Positions 15,870 to 23,481 of a DNA stretch of 40,299 nucleotides are shown here, one piece after another. The translations under genes were made by a program, and so were the position numbers. Below the pieces are notes generated by a model. The model saw only the letters and a list, made by a program, of their open reading frames with translations. It was not told the DNA's origin and ran no database searches. Position 1 is the first letter of the stretch. Each line of letters starts with the position of its first letter. This DNA comes from UBA3775 sp051877895. GTDB lineage: Bacteria > Bacillota > Clostridia > Lachnospirales > Lachnospiraceae. Location of the stretch: contig JBJEJI010000065.1 of NCBI GenBank assembly GCA_051877895.1, positions 1 to 40,299 of the forward strand, in the 5' to 3' direction.

Positions 15870-16278
15870 AACTATTCTCCTTTTCAATCTCCAGAATTTG
15901 AACCTTATGTGCTGGTATTCCAAAAAGTGACCCGCATATTTCGATAATATCACTTTGAACCTGAACATCTCCTGCACCCTCGCACAAAATGCAGGCTCCA
16001 TCAAGCCCCGGCGAAAGCATAACATCAACCTCACCTATGCCTTTAACACGGGACAACAGTGCTTTAAGCTTGTTTTCATAATAAGTTATCAATTCCGTTT
16101 CATCCGTAGGTTCCCCTAAAGTATCTGTACTGTCATAACCTGAAGATACCGGAAACTGTCCGTCAGACGCCTTTTCCTCTGTCCGGCAGGATAACATAAG
16201 TAACATTATTCCTGCAACAAGCATTATAAGAATCCCGGGATTTAATGTACTTTTTAATTTACTGACCCATTCCTTCAT
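15856..16278 (-). CDS. spoIIIAG: SpoIIIAG, engulfment complex ring protein (short form)
   Basis: SpoIIIAG forms a large ring in the space between mother cell and forespore. The protein is only 140 residues, clearly shorter than the Bacillus protein (over 200). It has an N-terminal membrane helix (about 14-30) followed immediately by Cys31 (LMLSC, a poor lipobox), then a Glu/Asp-rich linker and the conserved LLSRVKGIGEVDVMLSPG with a C-terminal strand-helix unit (IIEICGSLFGIPAHKVQILEI). GGAGG before the ATG at 16278 sets the start. It overlaps spoIIIAF by 20 bp and spoIIIAH by 14 bp. Confidence 0.9.
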   Translation of the reverse strand: MKEWVSKLKSTLNPGILIMLVAGIMLLMLSCRTEEKASDGQFPVSSGYDSTDTLGEPTDETELITYYENKLKALLSRVKGIGEVDVMLSPGLDGACILCEGAGDVQVQSDIIEICGSLFGIPAHKVQILEIEKENSYEGR

Positions 16279-16747
16279 CCTCTGCCTCCGTATAGCCATA
16301 TATATGCGAGCTGTCAACATGATAGAAGTTATTTATATATTTTTTTATGCCTGCAATATTGTTTGTACTTTCCACATAAAATTTTACTGCCATATTATTA
16401 TCCTCATAAAAGCAATTCACTTTTGTCACATCATAGCCCGAGGCTTTTAGAGCATATTCTATACTGGAACCATAGGATGCAAGCACTGCCTGGTCAATCA
16501 TTTCATTTCTTTTTTCTTCTGTCTGAGCAAGTATTTCTTCACTGTCTGAAACCATTTCAAAATCTGCTTTTCCCCCGGAATCAAAACTCATGCTTCCAAT
16601 GGCAGACATGGCATAAAGTATAAGCATAAGTCCCACTACAAAACGGAGATATTTTGCATATTTTTCTCCGGTTGTCAGATTCATAATCGCAGAAATAACA
16701 ATAACCACTGAAACCAGATTTTTTACAAACAGAGATAAATTCTCCAT
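16259..16747 (-). CDS. spoIIIAF: SpoIIIAF
   Basis: SpoIIIAF is a membrane component of the engulfment complex. The 162-residue protein has two N-terminal membrane helices (about 8-25 and 33-50; VKNLVSVVIVISAIMNL and YLRFVVGLMLILYAMSAI) followed by an extracytoplasmic ring-building domain (IEYALKASGYDVTKVNCFYEDNNMAVKFYVE). GAGGAG upstream of the ATG supports the start at wide spacing. Its order between AE and AG is the standard one. Confidence 0.92.
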   Translation of the reverse strand: MENLSLFVKNLVSVVIVISAIMNLTTGEKYAKYLRFVVGLMLILYAMSAIGSMSFDSGGKADFEMVSDSEEILAQTEEKRNEMIDQAVLASYGSSIEYALKASGYDVTKVNCFYEDNNMAVKFYVESTNNIAGIKKYINNFYHVDSSHIYGYTEAEDEGMGQ

Positions 16748-16787
16748 TGTTGTTACTACTCCTCATAAAATTTAATGTGCACAAAAT

Positions 16788-17930
16788 TTATATTCCGGTT
16801 CCCAACGCAAGAATCATGATTGCAAATATAAACAGAGCCCCGGTGGTAATCAATGTTTCCATAAGCAGTGCTATGGCTTTTCCTGTATCCGATATGACAT
16901 CTGTAAGCCTTCCATCCACTACCGGCTCTACCACCGCGCCGGAAAATCTGACAGCCAGCTGCATAATAGCGATTTTTGATATAGGAACAATGCAAAGTAT
17001 TCCGATAGCAAGCACTCCTGCCACACCTATAACATTTTTTAACACCATACCGGCTCCAAGCACTGTTTCCGCCGTACCTCCCACCAGATTCCCAATAATC
17101 GGTATCATTTCAGAAGCCCTTGTTAACACACTTCTTTTCAACTGGTCCACCCCGGGTGCAACAAGACTTTGAATTGTACTCAGACCAATCACCACGGCAA
17201 TCAGGGTTTTGTTTACCCACTGAATTCCTGTGAATATAAGTTCCGTCATTTTAGAAAACATTCCTTTTCCCGTAACATGATTGGCAATAATCATCATAAA
17301 ATATATATCGATCATAGGGAAAATAAGTTTCAGTATTATATTGTCTGCCAGAGCAATAACAAACAGACTTATTTCATACATGGCAGTTGCGCTTCCGCTG
17401 CCTGTACTAAATGCCATTCCCATAATATACGCAGGAGTAAGAAGATTCATAAACTCAGTTACTGACCCAAGCAGATTTTCTGCCATAAGACACATTTTTG
17501 AAAAAACTCCGGACAAAACACTGATAGTCAGCATATATGTAAGATAAAAACCCATTTCCGCAACCTGTACATTTTTAATTGCCGAAGTAAATGCCGTAAA
17601 AACCGCTGCCATGCCCATAATCAGAAACATGGTGGAAAACACACTGAATTCTTCTTCCACTCCATGAATACAGGAAATTATTATACTTTTTGCAATTCCT
17701 TTCACGGAAAAATCTTCATTTCCCGTAAGAAGTCCATCTACATATTCCGTAAAGGTTATTCCACCGGATGAATTTTCTTCAAGCCAGCTGTCAAGCTCCG
17801 TATAGTCCATCTCGTCATTAATATCATCAATTGTATCCGCCGCAGCAGGACTTATTAATAAAAAAGTACAACATAGAAACAGGAAACATAAAAGCTGCAA
17901 AAAGAACCTGCTTATTGCTATTCTTTTCAA
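16788..17930 (-). CDS. spoIIIAE: SpoIIIAE
   Basis: SpoIIIAE is the largest polytopic membrane subunit of the complex. In about 380 residues it shows a signal-like N-terminal helix (FFLQLLCFLFLCCTFLL), a short acidic extracytoplasmic stretch with Trp (ELDSWLEEN), then roughly six to eight membrane helices and the conserved VNKTLIAVVIGLSTIQSLVAPGVD and ASEMIPIIGNLVGGTAETVLGAG. The start is non-ATG: TTG at 17930 has GGAGG with eight-base spacing, while GTG at 17936 is only about two bases from it. I prefer TTG, but GTG is possible. Confidence 0.93.
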   Translation of the reverse strand: MKRIAISRFFLQLLCFLFLCCTFLLISPAAADTIDDINDEMDYTELDSWLEENSSGGITFTEYVDGLLTGNEDFSVKGIAKSIIISCIHGVEEEFSVFSTMFLIMGMAAVFTAFTSAIKNVQVAEMGFYLTYMLTISVLSGVFSKMCLMAENLLGSVTEFMNLLTPAYIMGMAFSTGSGSATAMYEISLFVIALADNIILKLIFPMIDIYFMMIIANHVTGKGMFSKMTELIFTGIQWVNKTLIAVVIGLSTIQSLVAPGVDQLKRSVLTRASEMIPIIGNLVGGTAETVLGAGMVLKNVIGVAGVLAIGILCIVPISKIAIMQLAVRFSGAVVEPVVDGRLTDVISDTGKAIALLMETLITTGALFIFAIMILALGTGI

Positions 17931-17945
17931 GTACACTCCCTCCTG

Positions 17946-18320
17946 TTATAAGCCGTAAATGGTATCTATCAGTGCTGTCAGCACAGGCATGCTAAGTGCC
18001 AGAATTGAAAGCTTTGCAACCAGTTCAATCTGATCTCCTATTGAAGCATGTCCTGCATCCTTACACAGACCGGAAGCAAATTCCCCGATATAGGTAATGC
18101 CCATGCATTTTAACAGAATGCTAATATAGCCTTCACCCATTCCAACCTGCTTTAAAACAGAATTGATTTCGTATACAACCTGCCCCAGTCTGGACAGACC
18201 AAATGCCAGAATATAAAGTCCTGTTGCAATTGCAACCAGGAAAGAAAACTCTTTATTGTCCCTGGAAAGCTGTATACAGATAATGACTGCCACCAATCCT
18301 GCCGCTGCTATTTTTATCAT
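17946..18320 (-). CDS. spoIIIAD: SpoIIIAD
   Basis: The 124-residue protein is almost entirely hydrophobic with about four membrane helices (IAAAGLVAVIICIQL at the start; LSILALSMPVLTALI at the end). SpoIIIAC and SpoIIIAD are related small membrane subunits of the engulfment-time channel. The ATG overlaps the spoIIIAC stop by four bases (ATGA), a classic coupling arrangement. Confidence 0.93.
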   Translation of the reverse strand: MIKIAAAGLVAVIICIQLSRDNKEFSFLVAIATGLYILAFGLSRLGQVVYEINSVLKQVGMGEGYISILLKCMGITYIGEFASGLCKDAGHASIGDQIELVAKLSILALSMPVLTALIDTIYGL

Positions 18321-18511
18321 AATTCAAACAGGGTTTCGATAGTTGTAAACAACTCAGCAATTAAGGGTACCACCCAGTAAAGTACCAGTATTAATCCTGC
18401 CAGACTTGCCAGAAAAGCCTGATCCTCCCTGCCGGAGTGTTTTAGAATCTGTCCCAGGACAGACACCAGTATGCCCACGGCTGCAATCTTATATATTATG
18501 GAAATTGTCAT
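18317..18511 (-). CDS. spoIIIAC: SpoIIIAC
   Basis: This 64-residue protein has two membrane helices (IIYKIAAVGILVSVLGQIL and FLASLAGLILVLYWVVPLI) joined by KHSGREDQA, the family's hairpin signature, and has the usual family length. GGAGG before the ATG at 18511 rejects the longer reading from 18544. Confidence 0.94.
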   Translation of the reverse strand: MTISIIYKIAAVGILVSVLGQILKHSGREDQAFLASLAGLILVLYWVVPLIAELFTTIETLFEL

Positions 18512-18536
18512 ATGCTCCTCCAGTTTTCTGTATACG

Positions 18537-19055
18537 TTATACAAGGATTATGGTAATAAAAGCTCCTGCCAGAACGCCCATCATTCTATAAAAACCTGTT
18601 TTTTTCCTGATTTCCTCCCTAAGTACAGCAAGCGAATGCTCTGTTTCTTCCATGTATATTAAAAGAATTTCATCCTGCATACCACAGTCCAGATTGCCCA
18701 GCCCCTCTCCAAGTCTGCATATACTCTGCCTGTCCTCCTCGGACAAAGGGGTTTCACCTAAAAATTTGTATATATTATCCCGCCATATTTCCCCCGATGG
18801 CACTCCGTCATACCTGAGCATCTGCTCGCTTACTGAAATAAACATTTTTCCTATGGGCTCTGTTTTCCCCCTGCCAATTTTGTCAAGAGCTTCAGGAAGT
18901 GGGGTCCTTTCATGCCTTATAAGCGCTTTAAGCTGCATGGCACTGTCCCTCAACTGAATCAAAAGCATTCTCCGTTTTTGCAAAATGTTCCCCATAAAAA
19001 AACCTGTGTATGTACATGCAGATATAATAAGCGCACCACCTAATACTCTTATCAC
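18537..19055 (-). CDS. spoIIIAB: SpoIIIAB
   Basis: SpoIIIAB is an inner-membrane subunit with a helical cytoplasmic domain resembling secretion-system F-type proteins. I place the start at GTG 19055: AGGAG lies eight bases upstream, and the resulting M-IRVLGGALIISACTYTGF begins where the family begins. ATG 19061 and TTG 19073 are too close to or upstream of the ribosome binding site. The product is 172 residues with membrane segments at both ends (C-terminal MMGVLAGAFITIILV) and a central QLKALIRHERTPLPEAL. Confidence 0.92.
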   Translation of the reverse strand: MIRVLGGALIISACTYTGFFMGNILQKRRMLLIQLRDSAMQLKALIRHERTPLPEALDKIGRGKTEPIGKMFISVSEQMLRYDGVPSGEIWRDNIYKFLGETPLSEEDRQSICRLGEGLGNLDCGMQDEILLIYMEETEHSLAVLREEIRKKTGFYRMMGVLAGAFITIILV

Positions 19056-19130
19056 TACCATCTCTCCTGCCAAAAAATCTTCTTCATGACATAATTATAT
19101 TTTAAAGACTACACTTCACAGTGAAAACGA

Positions 19131-20045
19131 CTACTTGTCTCCAAATATGCCTTCAATGGTTCCCGGTGCAGGATCTGATTTCAGTGCAATAACCCTTTTA
19201 AAATAACCCTGTTCTAAAAGAACAGACAAGGAAGTGTTTTTCTTTACATCCTCTAATCCGGCGCCATGAGCGGAGGCTATAACCCTGCACCCTGATACTG
19301 CCGCCAGTTTAAGGGCCTGTACATCTCTTTCAGTTCCGATTTCATCCACTGCAATAATGTCCGGTGACATGGTTCGTATGAGCATTTCAATGCCCAGACT
19401 TTTGGGACATCCATCCAATACATCAACTCTGGTTCCAAGACGATTTTGAATGATTCCCTGATACATTGCAGCTATTTCGGAACGCTCGTCCGAAATTCCC
19501 ACCGTGTAACCTTTTTCAGAAAGAGTCCTTACAATATCACGAAGCAGTGTGGTCTTTCCTCCCCCGGGAGGGCTGATTATCAATGTATTTACAAATCCGT
19601 CCTTGTTAAAAAGATACTGTATTACCTTTGAGGAACATCCGTATACCTCATGTGCTACCCTGATATTTATGGATGAAATGCTTCTAATTGTTTTTACCCT
19701 GCCATCAGCAATGACCGCTCGTCCGCAGAGTCCTGCCCGATGACCCCCAAGTATTGTAACGAAGCCATGTCCAACCTCTTCCTCTAAAGCATACAAGGAA
19801 TAGTTACTGATATATTCAACTGTTTCCTTCATCATACATTCAGTAAAAACCAGTTTTGATGTTCCACTTTCATCGCAAAGACCGTTAACAGAAAGCATGT
19901 GCTCTTTGGCTTTATATTTCACATATACAGGCATGCCTGTCCGCAATCTGATTTCATTTAGTCCGTTAATTTCCTTAATTCCCTGCTTAATTGCATTTCT
20001 CAATGCCTGAGGAAGCACCCTCATTACGGTTTCAAGTTCGTTCAT
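19131..20045 (-). CDS. spoIIIAA: SpoIIIAA, ATPase of the engulfment complex
   Basis: SpoIIIAA is the cytoplasmic secretion-type ATPase thought to power the SpoIIIA-SpoIIQ channel. The 304-residue protein has an N-terminal domain (INEIRLRTG-like NEIRLRTGMPVYV), the Walker A ISPPGGGKTTLLRD (about 158-171), SDERSEIAA and a Walker B with IIAVDEIGTERD, followed by VIASAHG. The ATG at 20045 follows GGAGG; the longer frame from 20087 is rejected. It is first in the operon, behind a candidate sigma-E promoter. Confidence 0.95.
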   Translation of the reverse strand: MNELETVMRVLPQALRNAIKQGIKEINGLNEIRLRTGMPVYVKYKAKEHMLSVNGLCDESGTSKLVFTECMMKETVEYISNYSLYALEEEVGHGFVTILGGHRAGLCGRAVIADGRVKTIRSISSINIRVAHEVYGCSSKVIQYLFNKDGFVNTLIISPPGGGKTTLLRDIVRTLSEKGYTVGISDERSEIAAMYQGIIQNRLGTRVDVLDGCPKSLGIEMLIRTMSPDIIAVDEIGTERDVQALKLAAVSGCRVIASAHGAGLEDVKKNTSLSVLLEQGYFKRVIALKSDPAPGTIEGIFGDK

Positions 20046-20073
20046 AATTCCTCCGTTCCGAAGCATCTTACAA

Positions 20074-20101
20074 CTTGTACGCTTCAAAGATTTAATAATA
20101 T
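20074..20101 (-). promoter_or_regulatory. Candidate sigma-E promoter of the spoIIIA operon
   Basis: On the minus strand ATA (20101-20099) is followed after 17 bp by CGTACAAG (20081-20074), close to the sigma-E pattern ATA-N16-18-CATACAnT with two differences. It lies about 30 bp before the spoIIIAA ATG, and the operon is under sigma-E in studied endospore formers. The fit is moderate. Confidence 0.45.
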
Positions 20102-20127
20102 ATATGAGGTGATTTTTGAAATATTCA

Positions 20128-20156
20128 TTGCAAAATTAAAGTTCATAATTTAATAT
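20128..20156 (+). promoter_or_regulatory. Sigma-A promoter of aroE
   Basis: TTGCAA, 17-bp spacer, TAATAT on the plus strand. This implies a leader of roughly 118 nt before the aroE ATG. The leader contains AACTTA/TAAGTT and, close to the start, two overlapping stems that cannot form together. Confidence 0.6.
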
Positions 20157-20280
20157 ATCTCTATGTAAAGTGATATTTTTAAACCAACTTACAGATAAGT
20201 TAAGACGATTCTGATTTCTGTTTTTTCACAGTACTAAAAAGAAAGGAAAAATTTCCCTTTGGGAATATCCGGATTTATTT

Positions 20281-21066
20281 ATGGAAAATAAAAGATACGG
20301 CCTTATAGGCGGAAAGCTGGGACACAGCTACTCTAAAATCATACATGAGAAAATTGCAGACTATTCATATGATTTAATTCCTCTTACTCCTGAGGAATTT
20401 ACTGATTTTATGGAAAGAAAGGATTTTGCAGCAATCAATGTTACAATCCCTTACAAAAAATCAGTTATCCCTTATCTTTACTCAATTGACGGCGTTGCAA
20501 CCAAAATCGGTGCTGTTAATACCATCGTAAACAAAGAAGGGAAATTATACGGCTATAACACTGATTACTATGGTTTTCTTTACACATTAAAGAAAAACAA
20601 CATTGAAATCACCGGGAAGAAAGTACTGGTTCTTGGAAACGGCGGTGCTGCCCAGGCAGTAATTGCAGCAGTAAACTCCCTCTCTCCTGCTTCACTGTAT
20701 ATTGTTAAATACAAGGTAGAGGAGGGAACCATTACCTACGAAGAAGCTGCAGAAAAACACTCTGATGCAGATGTAATTATAAACACTTCCGCTAAAGGAA
20801 TGTATCCAAACGTGGATGAAACACCTATGGACACATCCATTTACAAAGACCTTTCTCCTTACACAAAACTTTCAGCTGTAGTAGACATTATTTACAATCC
20901 TGCAGTAACAAAGCTTCTGTCTTTTGCCGAAGCAAAAAATATCAAAGCTGTAAACGGACTTGAAATGCTGGTTGCCCAGGCAGTATATGCATGTGAATAT
21001 TTTCTGGATACAAAACTGGATGAAGATATTATTGATAAGATTTATAATGAGATAAAACAAAAATAA
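20281..21066 (+). CDS. aroE: Shikimate dehydrogenase (AroE-type)
   Basis: AroE reduces 3-dehydroshikimate to shikimate with NADPH. The 261-residue protein has the substrate-domain motifs GLIGGKLGHSYSK (family SxS pair; the usual Pro after the second Ser is Lys), NVTIPYKKSV (catalytic Lys) and GYNTDYYGF (catalytic Asp). The nucleotide site is VLVLGNGGAAQAV, and the C-terminal motifs are DIIYNPAVTKLL and NGLEMLVAQAVYA. Length is slightly short for the family. The ribosome binding site is weak (GGA seven bases upstream). It is divergent from spoIIIA and faces efp across a shared terminator. Confidence 0.9.
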   Translation: MENKRYGLIGGKLGHSYSKIIHEKIADYSYDLIPLTPEEFTDFMERKDFAAINVTIPYKKSVIPYLYSIDGVATKIGAVNTIVNKEGKLYGYNTDYYGFLYTLKKNNIEITGKKVLVLGNGGAAQAVIAAVNSLSPASLYIVKYKVEEGTITYEEAAEKHSDADVIINTSAKGMYPNVDETPMDTSIYKDLSPYTKLSAVVDIIYNPAVTKLLSFAEAKNIKAVNGLEMLVAQAVYACEYFLDTKLDEDIIDKIYNEIKQK

Positions 21067-21143
21067 CTCATATCCGGGGAACGTTTTGGCGTTATAGATG
21101 CGGAGCGTTTTTTATTGTATGGGAACAAAGTTTCCCGGACAAC

Positions 21144-21179
21144 AAAAAAACAGTATTGCAAATTGCAATACTGTTTTTT
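21144..21179. terminator. Bidirectional terminator between aroE and efp
   Basis: CAGTATTGC (21151-21159) pairs with GCAATACTG (21165-21173) around an AAATT loop, flanked by A7 on the left and T6 on the right. It serves the converging aroE (plus) and efp (minus) transcripts. A smaller GGGAA...TTCCC hairpin lies just before it at 21121-21135. Confidence 0.9.
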
Positions 21180-21197
21180 ATTATGAAATTAAAGTAA

Positions 21198-21755
21198 TTA
21201 AACTCTCTTCATATACTCGCCTGTTCTTGTGTCAATCTGGATTGTTTCACCCTGATTTACGAACAGTGGTACGTTAACCTGAGCACCTGTTTCAACAGTA
21301 GCCGGCTTGGAAGCACCTGTTGCTGTGTCACCCTTGAAGCCCGGTTCTGTATCGGTAATAACAAGTTCTACAAATAAAGGAGGCTCAACGGAGAAAATCT
21401 GACCGCCATGGGAACACATCTTAACCATTTCATTTTCCTTTACGAACTTAAGAGCATCACCGATCTGATCCTGAGTAAGAGAAACCTGATCATAAGTTTC
21501 TGTATTCATGAAGTGATAAAAATCACCATCACTGTAAAGATACTGCATTTCAGATCTTTCAATATGTGCCTGTGGGAATTTTTCGGTTGGTCTGAATGTT
21601 TTTTCAACTACACCACCATTTTTAATATCTTTTAATTTTGTTCTTACGAAAGCTGCGCCTTTTCCCGGCTTAACATGCTGGAACTCAAGTACCTGATATA
21701 CATTACCTTCGATTTCCAGTGTAATACCGTTTCTAAAATCGCCTGCTGATACCAT
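21198..21755 (-). CDS. efp: Elongation factor P
   Basis: EF-P relieves ribosome stalling at polyproline stretches. The 185-residue protein has the three beta-barrel layout. The loop HVKPGKGAAF carries Lys32, the position that receives modification in species that modify EF-P. The C-terminal domain has the signature GASKPATVETGAQVNVPLFVNQGE. AAGGAGG fixes the ATG at 21755. It lies downstream of aroQ, as in Bacillus, where aroQ-yqhT-efp precede spoIIIA, and it has its own promoter in the 79-bp gap. Confidence 0.97.
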   Translation of the reverse strand: MVSAGDFRNGITLEIEGNVYQVLEFQHVKPGKGAAFVRTKLKDIKNGGVVEKTFRPTEKFPQAHIERSEMQYLYSDGDFYHFMNTETYDQVSLTQDQIGDALKFVKENEMVKMCSHGGQIFSVEPPLFVELVITDTEPGFKGDTATGASKPATVETGAQVNVPLFVNQGETIQIDTRTGEYMKRV

Positions 21756-21786
21756 ATGGGATTCCTCCTTAATATTAACTCTTTTT

Positions 21787-21815
21787 ATAGTAAACCATTT
21801 ATCGCCATTTTTCAA
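21787..21815 (-). promoter_or_regulatory. Sigma-A promoter of efp
   Basis: Minus strand TTGAAA, 17-bp spacer, TACTAT, placed 31 bp before the efp ATG. It would give efp expression independent of aroQ. Confidence 0.6.
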
Positions 21816-21834
21816 TAGTTTTTTACAGTTTTTT

Positions 21835-22275
21835 TCACTCTGCCTCTCCACCTGCAAGAATTATATCAATGGCATGGAGATAGCCTTTCAATCCCTCGCC
21901 TACAACCTGGGCATCACATGCCGGCAGTGTTACGCTTACATGTCTGAAGGATTCTCTTTCATTTACGTTGGATATATGAATTTCAACTTTTTTCATGGAA
22001 ACACTTGCCAGTGCATCATGAATAGCATAGCTGTAATGGGTATAAGCACCCGGATTGATTACAATCCCGTCCACCTTATCATAGTAGGCCTGTTGTATTC
22101 TGTCAATAAGCGCACCCTCATGGTTGCTTTGATAGGTTTCAAGTTCAAAATTCTTTTCTGCTGCATAATCCTCAAGCATTTTCATTAGATATGCGTAGTC
22201 CTGTTTACCGTAAATATCCGGCTCTCTGATACCTAAAAAGTTCAGATTAGGTCCGTTCATAACCAGTATTTTCAT
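21835..22275 (-). CDS. aroQ: Type II 3-dehydroquinate dehydratase
   Basis: AroQ converts 3-dehydroquinate to 3-dehydroshikimate, the step before AroE. The 146-residue protein is standard for the dodecameric type II enzyme: MNGPNLNFLGIREPDIYG (with the catalytic Arg and Tyr), SNHEGALIDRI, INPGAYTHYSYAIHDAL and HISNVNERESFRHVS (catalytic His). GGAGG precedes the ATG. It lies 48 bp after the HAD-shikimate kinase fusion gene, probably on the same mRNA. Confidence 0.96.
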   Translation of the reverse strand: MKILVMNGPNLNFLGIREPDIYGKQDYAYLMKMLEDYAAEKNFELETYQSNHEGALIDRIQQAYYDKVDGIVINPGAYTHYSYAIHDALASVSMKKVEIHISNVNERESFRHVSVTLPACDAQVVGEGLKGYLHAIDIILAGGEAE

Positions 22276-22323
22276 TTAAATCCTCCAACAATGTTATTTA
22301 TCATGCCATACTCAGCCAATTAA

Positions 22324-23358
22324 TTATAAAGCATGTTTAATTTCATGTATAATCTGACTCACATTTTTTCCGTCGGTAAGAATGGTGATGTCAGCCAGTT
22401 TGGAATAAACCGGTTCTCTCTCCGCCATAAGGTTTTTTACAAACTCTTCTTTATCAGGTCGTTGTAAAAGAGGTCTGGTGTTATCTCCGTCCAATCTGTT
22501 AAGAATTGTCTCCGGCTTTGTTTTCAAATATACCACAATGCCACAATCTTTTAAAGGCTGATGATTTGCCGGTCTTATTGGCATGCCTCCACCGGTGCTG
22601 ATTACACAATTACGAAGCTTACGGAATTTTCCGCTTATGGCTTCTGTTTCAAGCCTTCTGAAATAATCCTCTCCTCTTTGGTCGAATATTTCAGAAACGG
22701 ACATATTTTCATGTTCTTCAATAAGCTTGTCCATGTCAACAAACTCATATTCCAGCTCTTTGCAAAGACTTTGACCCACTGTGGTCTTTCCACATCCCAT
22801 AAATCCGATTAAAACAACCGCCTTACCTGAACGTTTTCTTTGCCTTCCTGCCGAATAACATGCAAGAACTGCTTTTTCAAGATACCGCTTCAATACAATC
22901 TGTATTTCTTCTTTATCGTCTATTCTGTCAACAAGGACCGTTGAAATACCTGCCTTATTAGCTCCCCAGACATCGGTAAACAACTGATCTCCCACAAAAA
23001 GGGTATTTTCTTTCAATGTTCCCATCAGTTCCATCGCCCTGTTATAATTTTTTACTGAAGGCTTTCCTGCTTTTGATATATGGAACACTCCATGCATATC
23101 TACGCCACCACGGCTTAATCCGTCACAGAAACGCTGTACCCTTGGTTCTTTATTATTGGATAAAAAGCAAATCTTATACCCCATATCTACCAGCGACCTT
23201 ATCAATTCAACCGCCCTGGCATCGGCATCTGCGCCGTGTTCAACCAACGTATTGTCAATATCAAAAATAATGCCCCGGTATCCGCACAGATATTTTCCTG
23301 AAAAATCAAAGTCATAACTGGATACGGCTCTTGTTCCGGGATATAAACTGTTAAACAT
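22324..23358 (-). CDS. Fusion of a YqeG-type HAD phosphatase and shikimate kinase
   Basis: The 344-residue product carries two enzymes. Residues 1-165 match YqeG-family HAD phosphatases: FDIDNTLVEHG (Asp33, Asp35), FLSNN, SKAGKPSVKN (Lys) and FVGDQLFTDVWGANKAG. After a basic linker (about 166-178) comes a complete shikimate kinase: Walker A GFMGCGKTTVG (185-195), DMDKLIEEH (Asp208, Asp210), RGEDYFRRLE, STGGGM (256-258 Gly run), lid Arg in NTRPLL and AEREPVY. All key residues of both halves are present. The ATG at 23358 follows TGGAGG; the earlier ATG at 23370 is part of that site. In Bacillus yqeG and aroE are near neighbours, so the join fits known gene clustering. aroQ follows directly. Confidence 0.93.
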   Translation of the reverse strand: MFNSLYPGTRAVSSYDFDFSGKYLCGYRGIIFDIDNTLVEHGADADARAVELIRSLVDMGYKICFLSNNKEPRVQRFCDGLSRGGVDMHGVFHISKAGKPSVKNYNRAMELMGTLKENTLFVGDQLFTDVWGANKAGISTVLVDRIDDKEEIQIVLKRYLEKAVLACYSAGRQRKRSGKAVVLIGFMGCGKTTVGQSLCKELEYEFVDMDKLIEEHENMSVSEIFDQRGEDYFRRLETEAISGKFRKLRNCVISTGGGMPIRPANHQPLKDCGIVVYLKTKPETILNRLDGDNTRPLLQRPDKEEFVKNLMAEREPVYSKLADITILTDGKNVSQIIHEIKHAL

Positions 23359-23390
23359 TGTTTCCTCCATCAGTCCTTAAACTGCCGAAC

Positions 23391-23420
23391 GGTCAGGTAA
23401 GCACAACTGGCTACCTGACC
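23391..23420. other. Long perfect hairpin between the EF-G-like gene and the HAD-shikimate kinase gene
   Basis: GGTCAGGTA (23391-23399) pairs with TACCTGACC (23412-23420) around a 12-base loop. There is no T tract on either side, so it is not a standard terminator. It lies about 30 bp before the ATG of the fusion gene. It may be an mRNA processing or stability element. Confidence 0.5.
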
Positions 23421-23481
23421 GGCCGGAAAAATTACTGCTCTGATATAGTATACCTGTTAAGAGGCATATTGTAAAGAAAAA

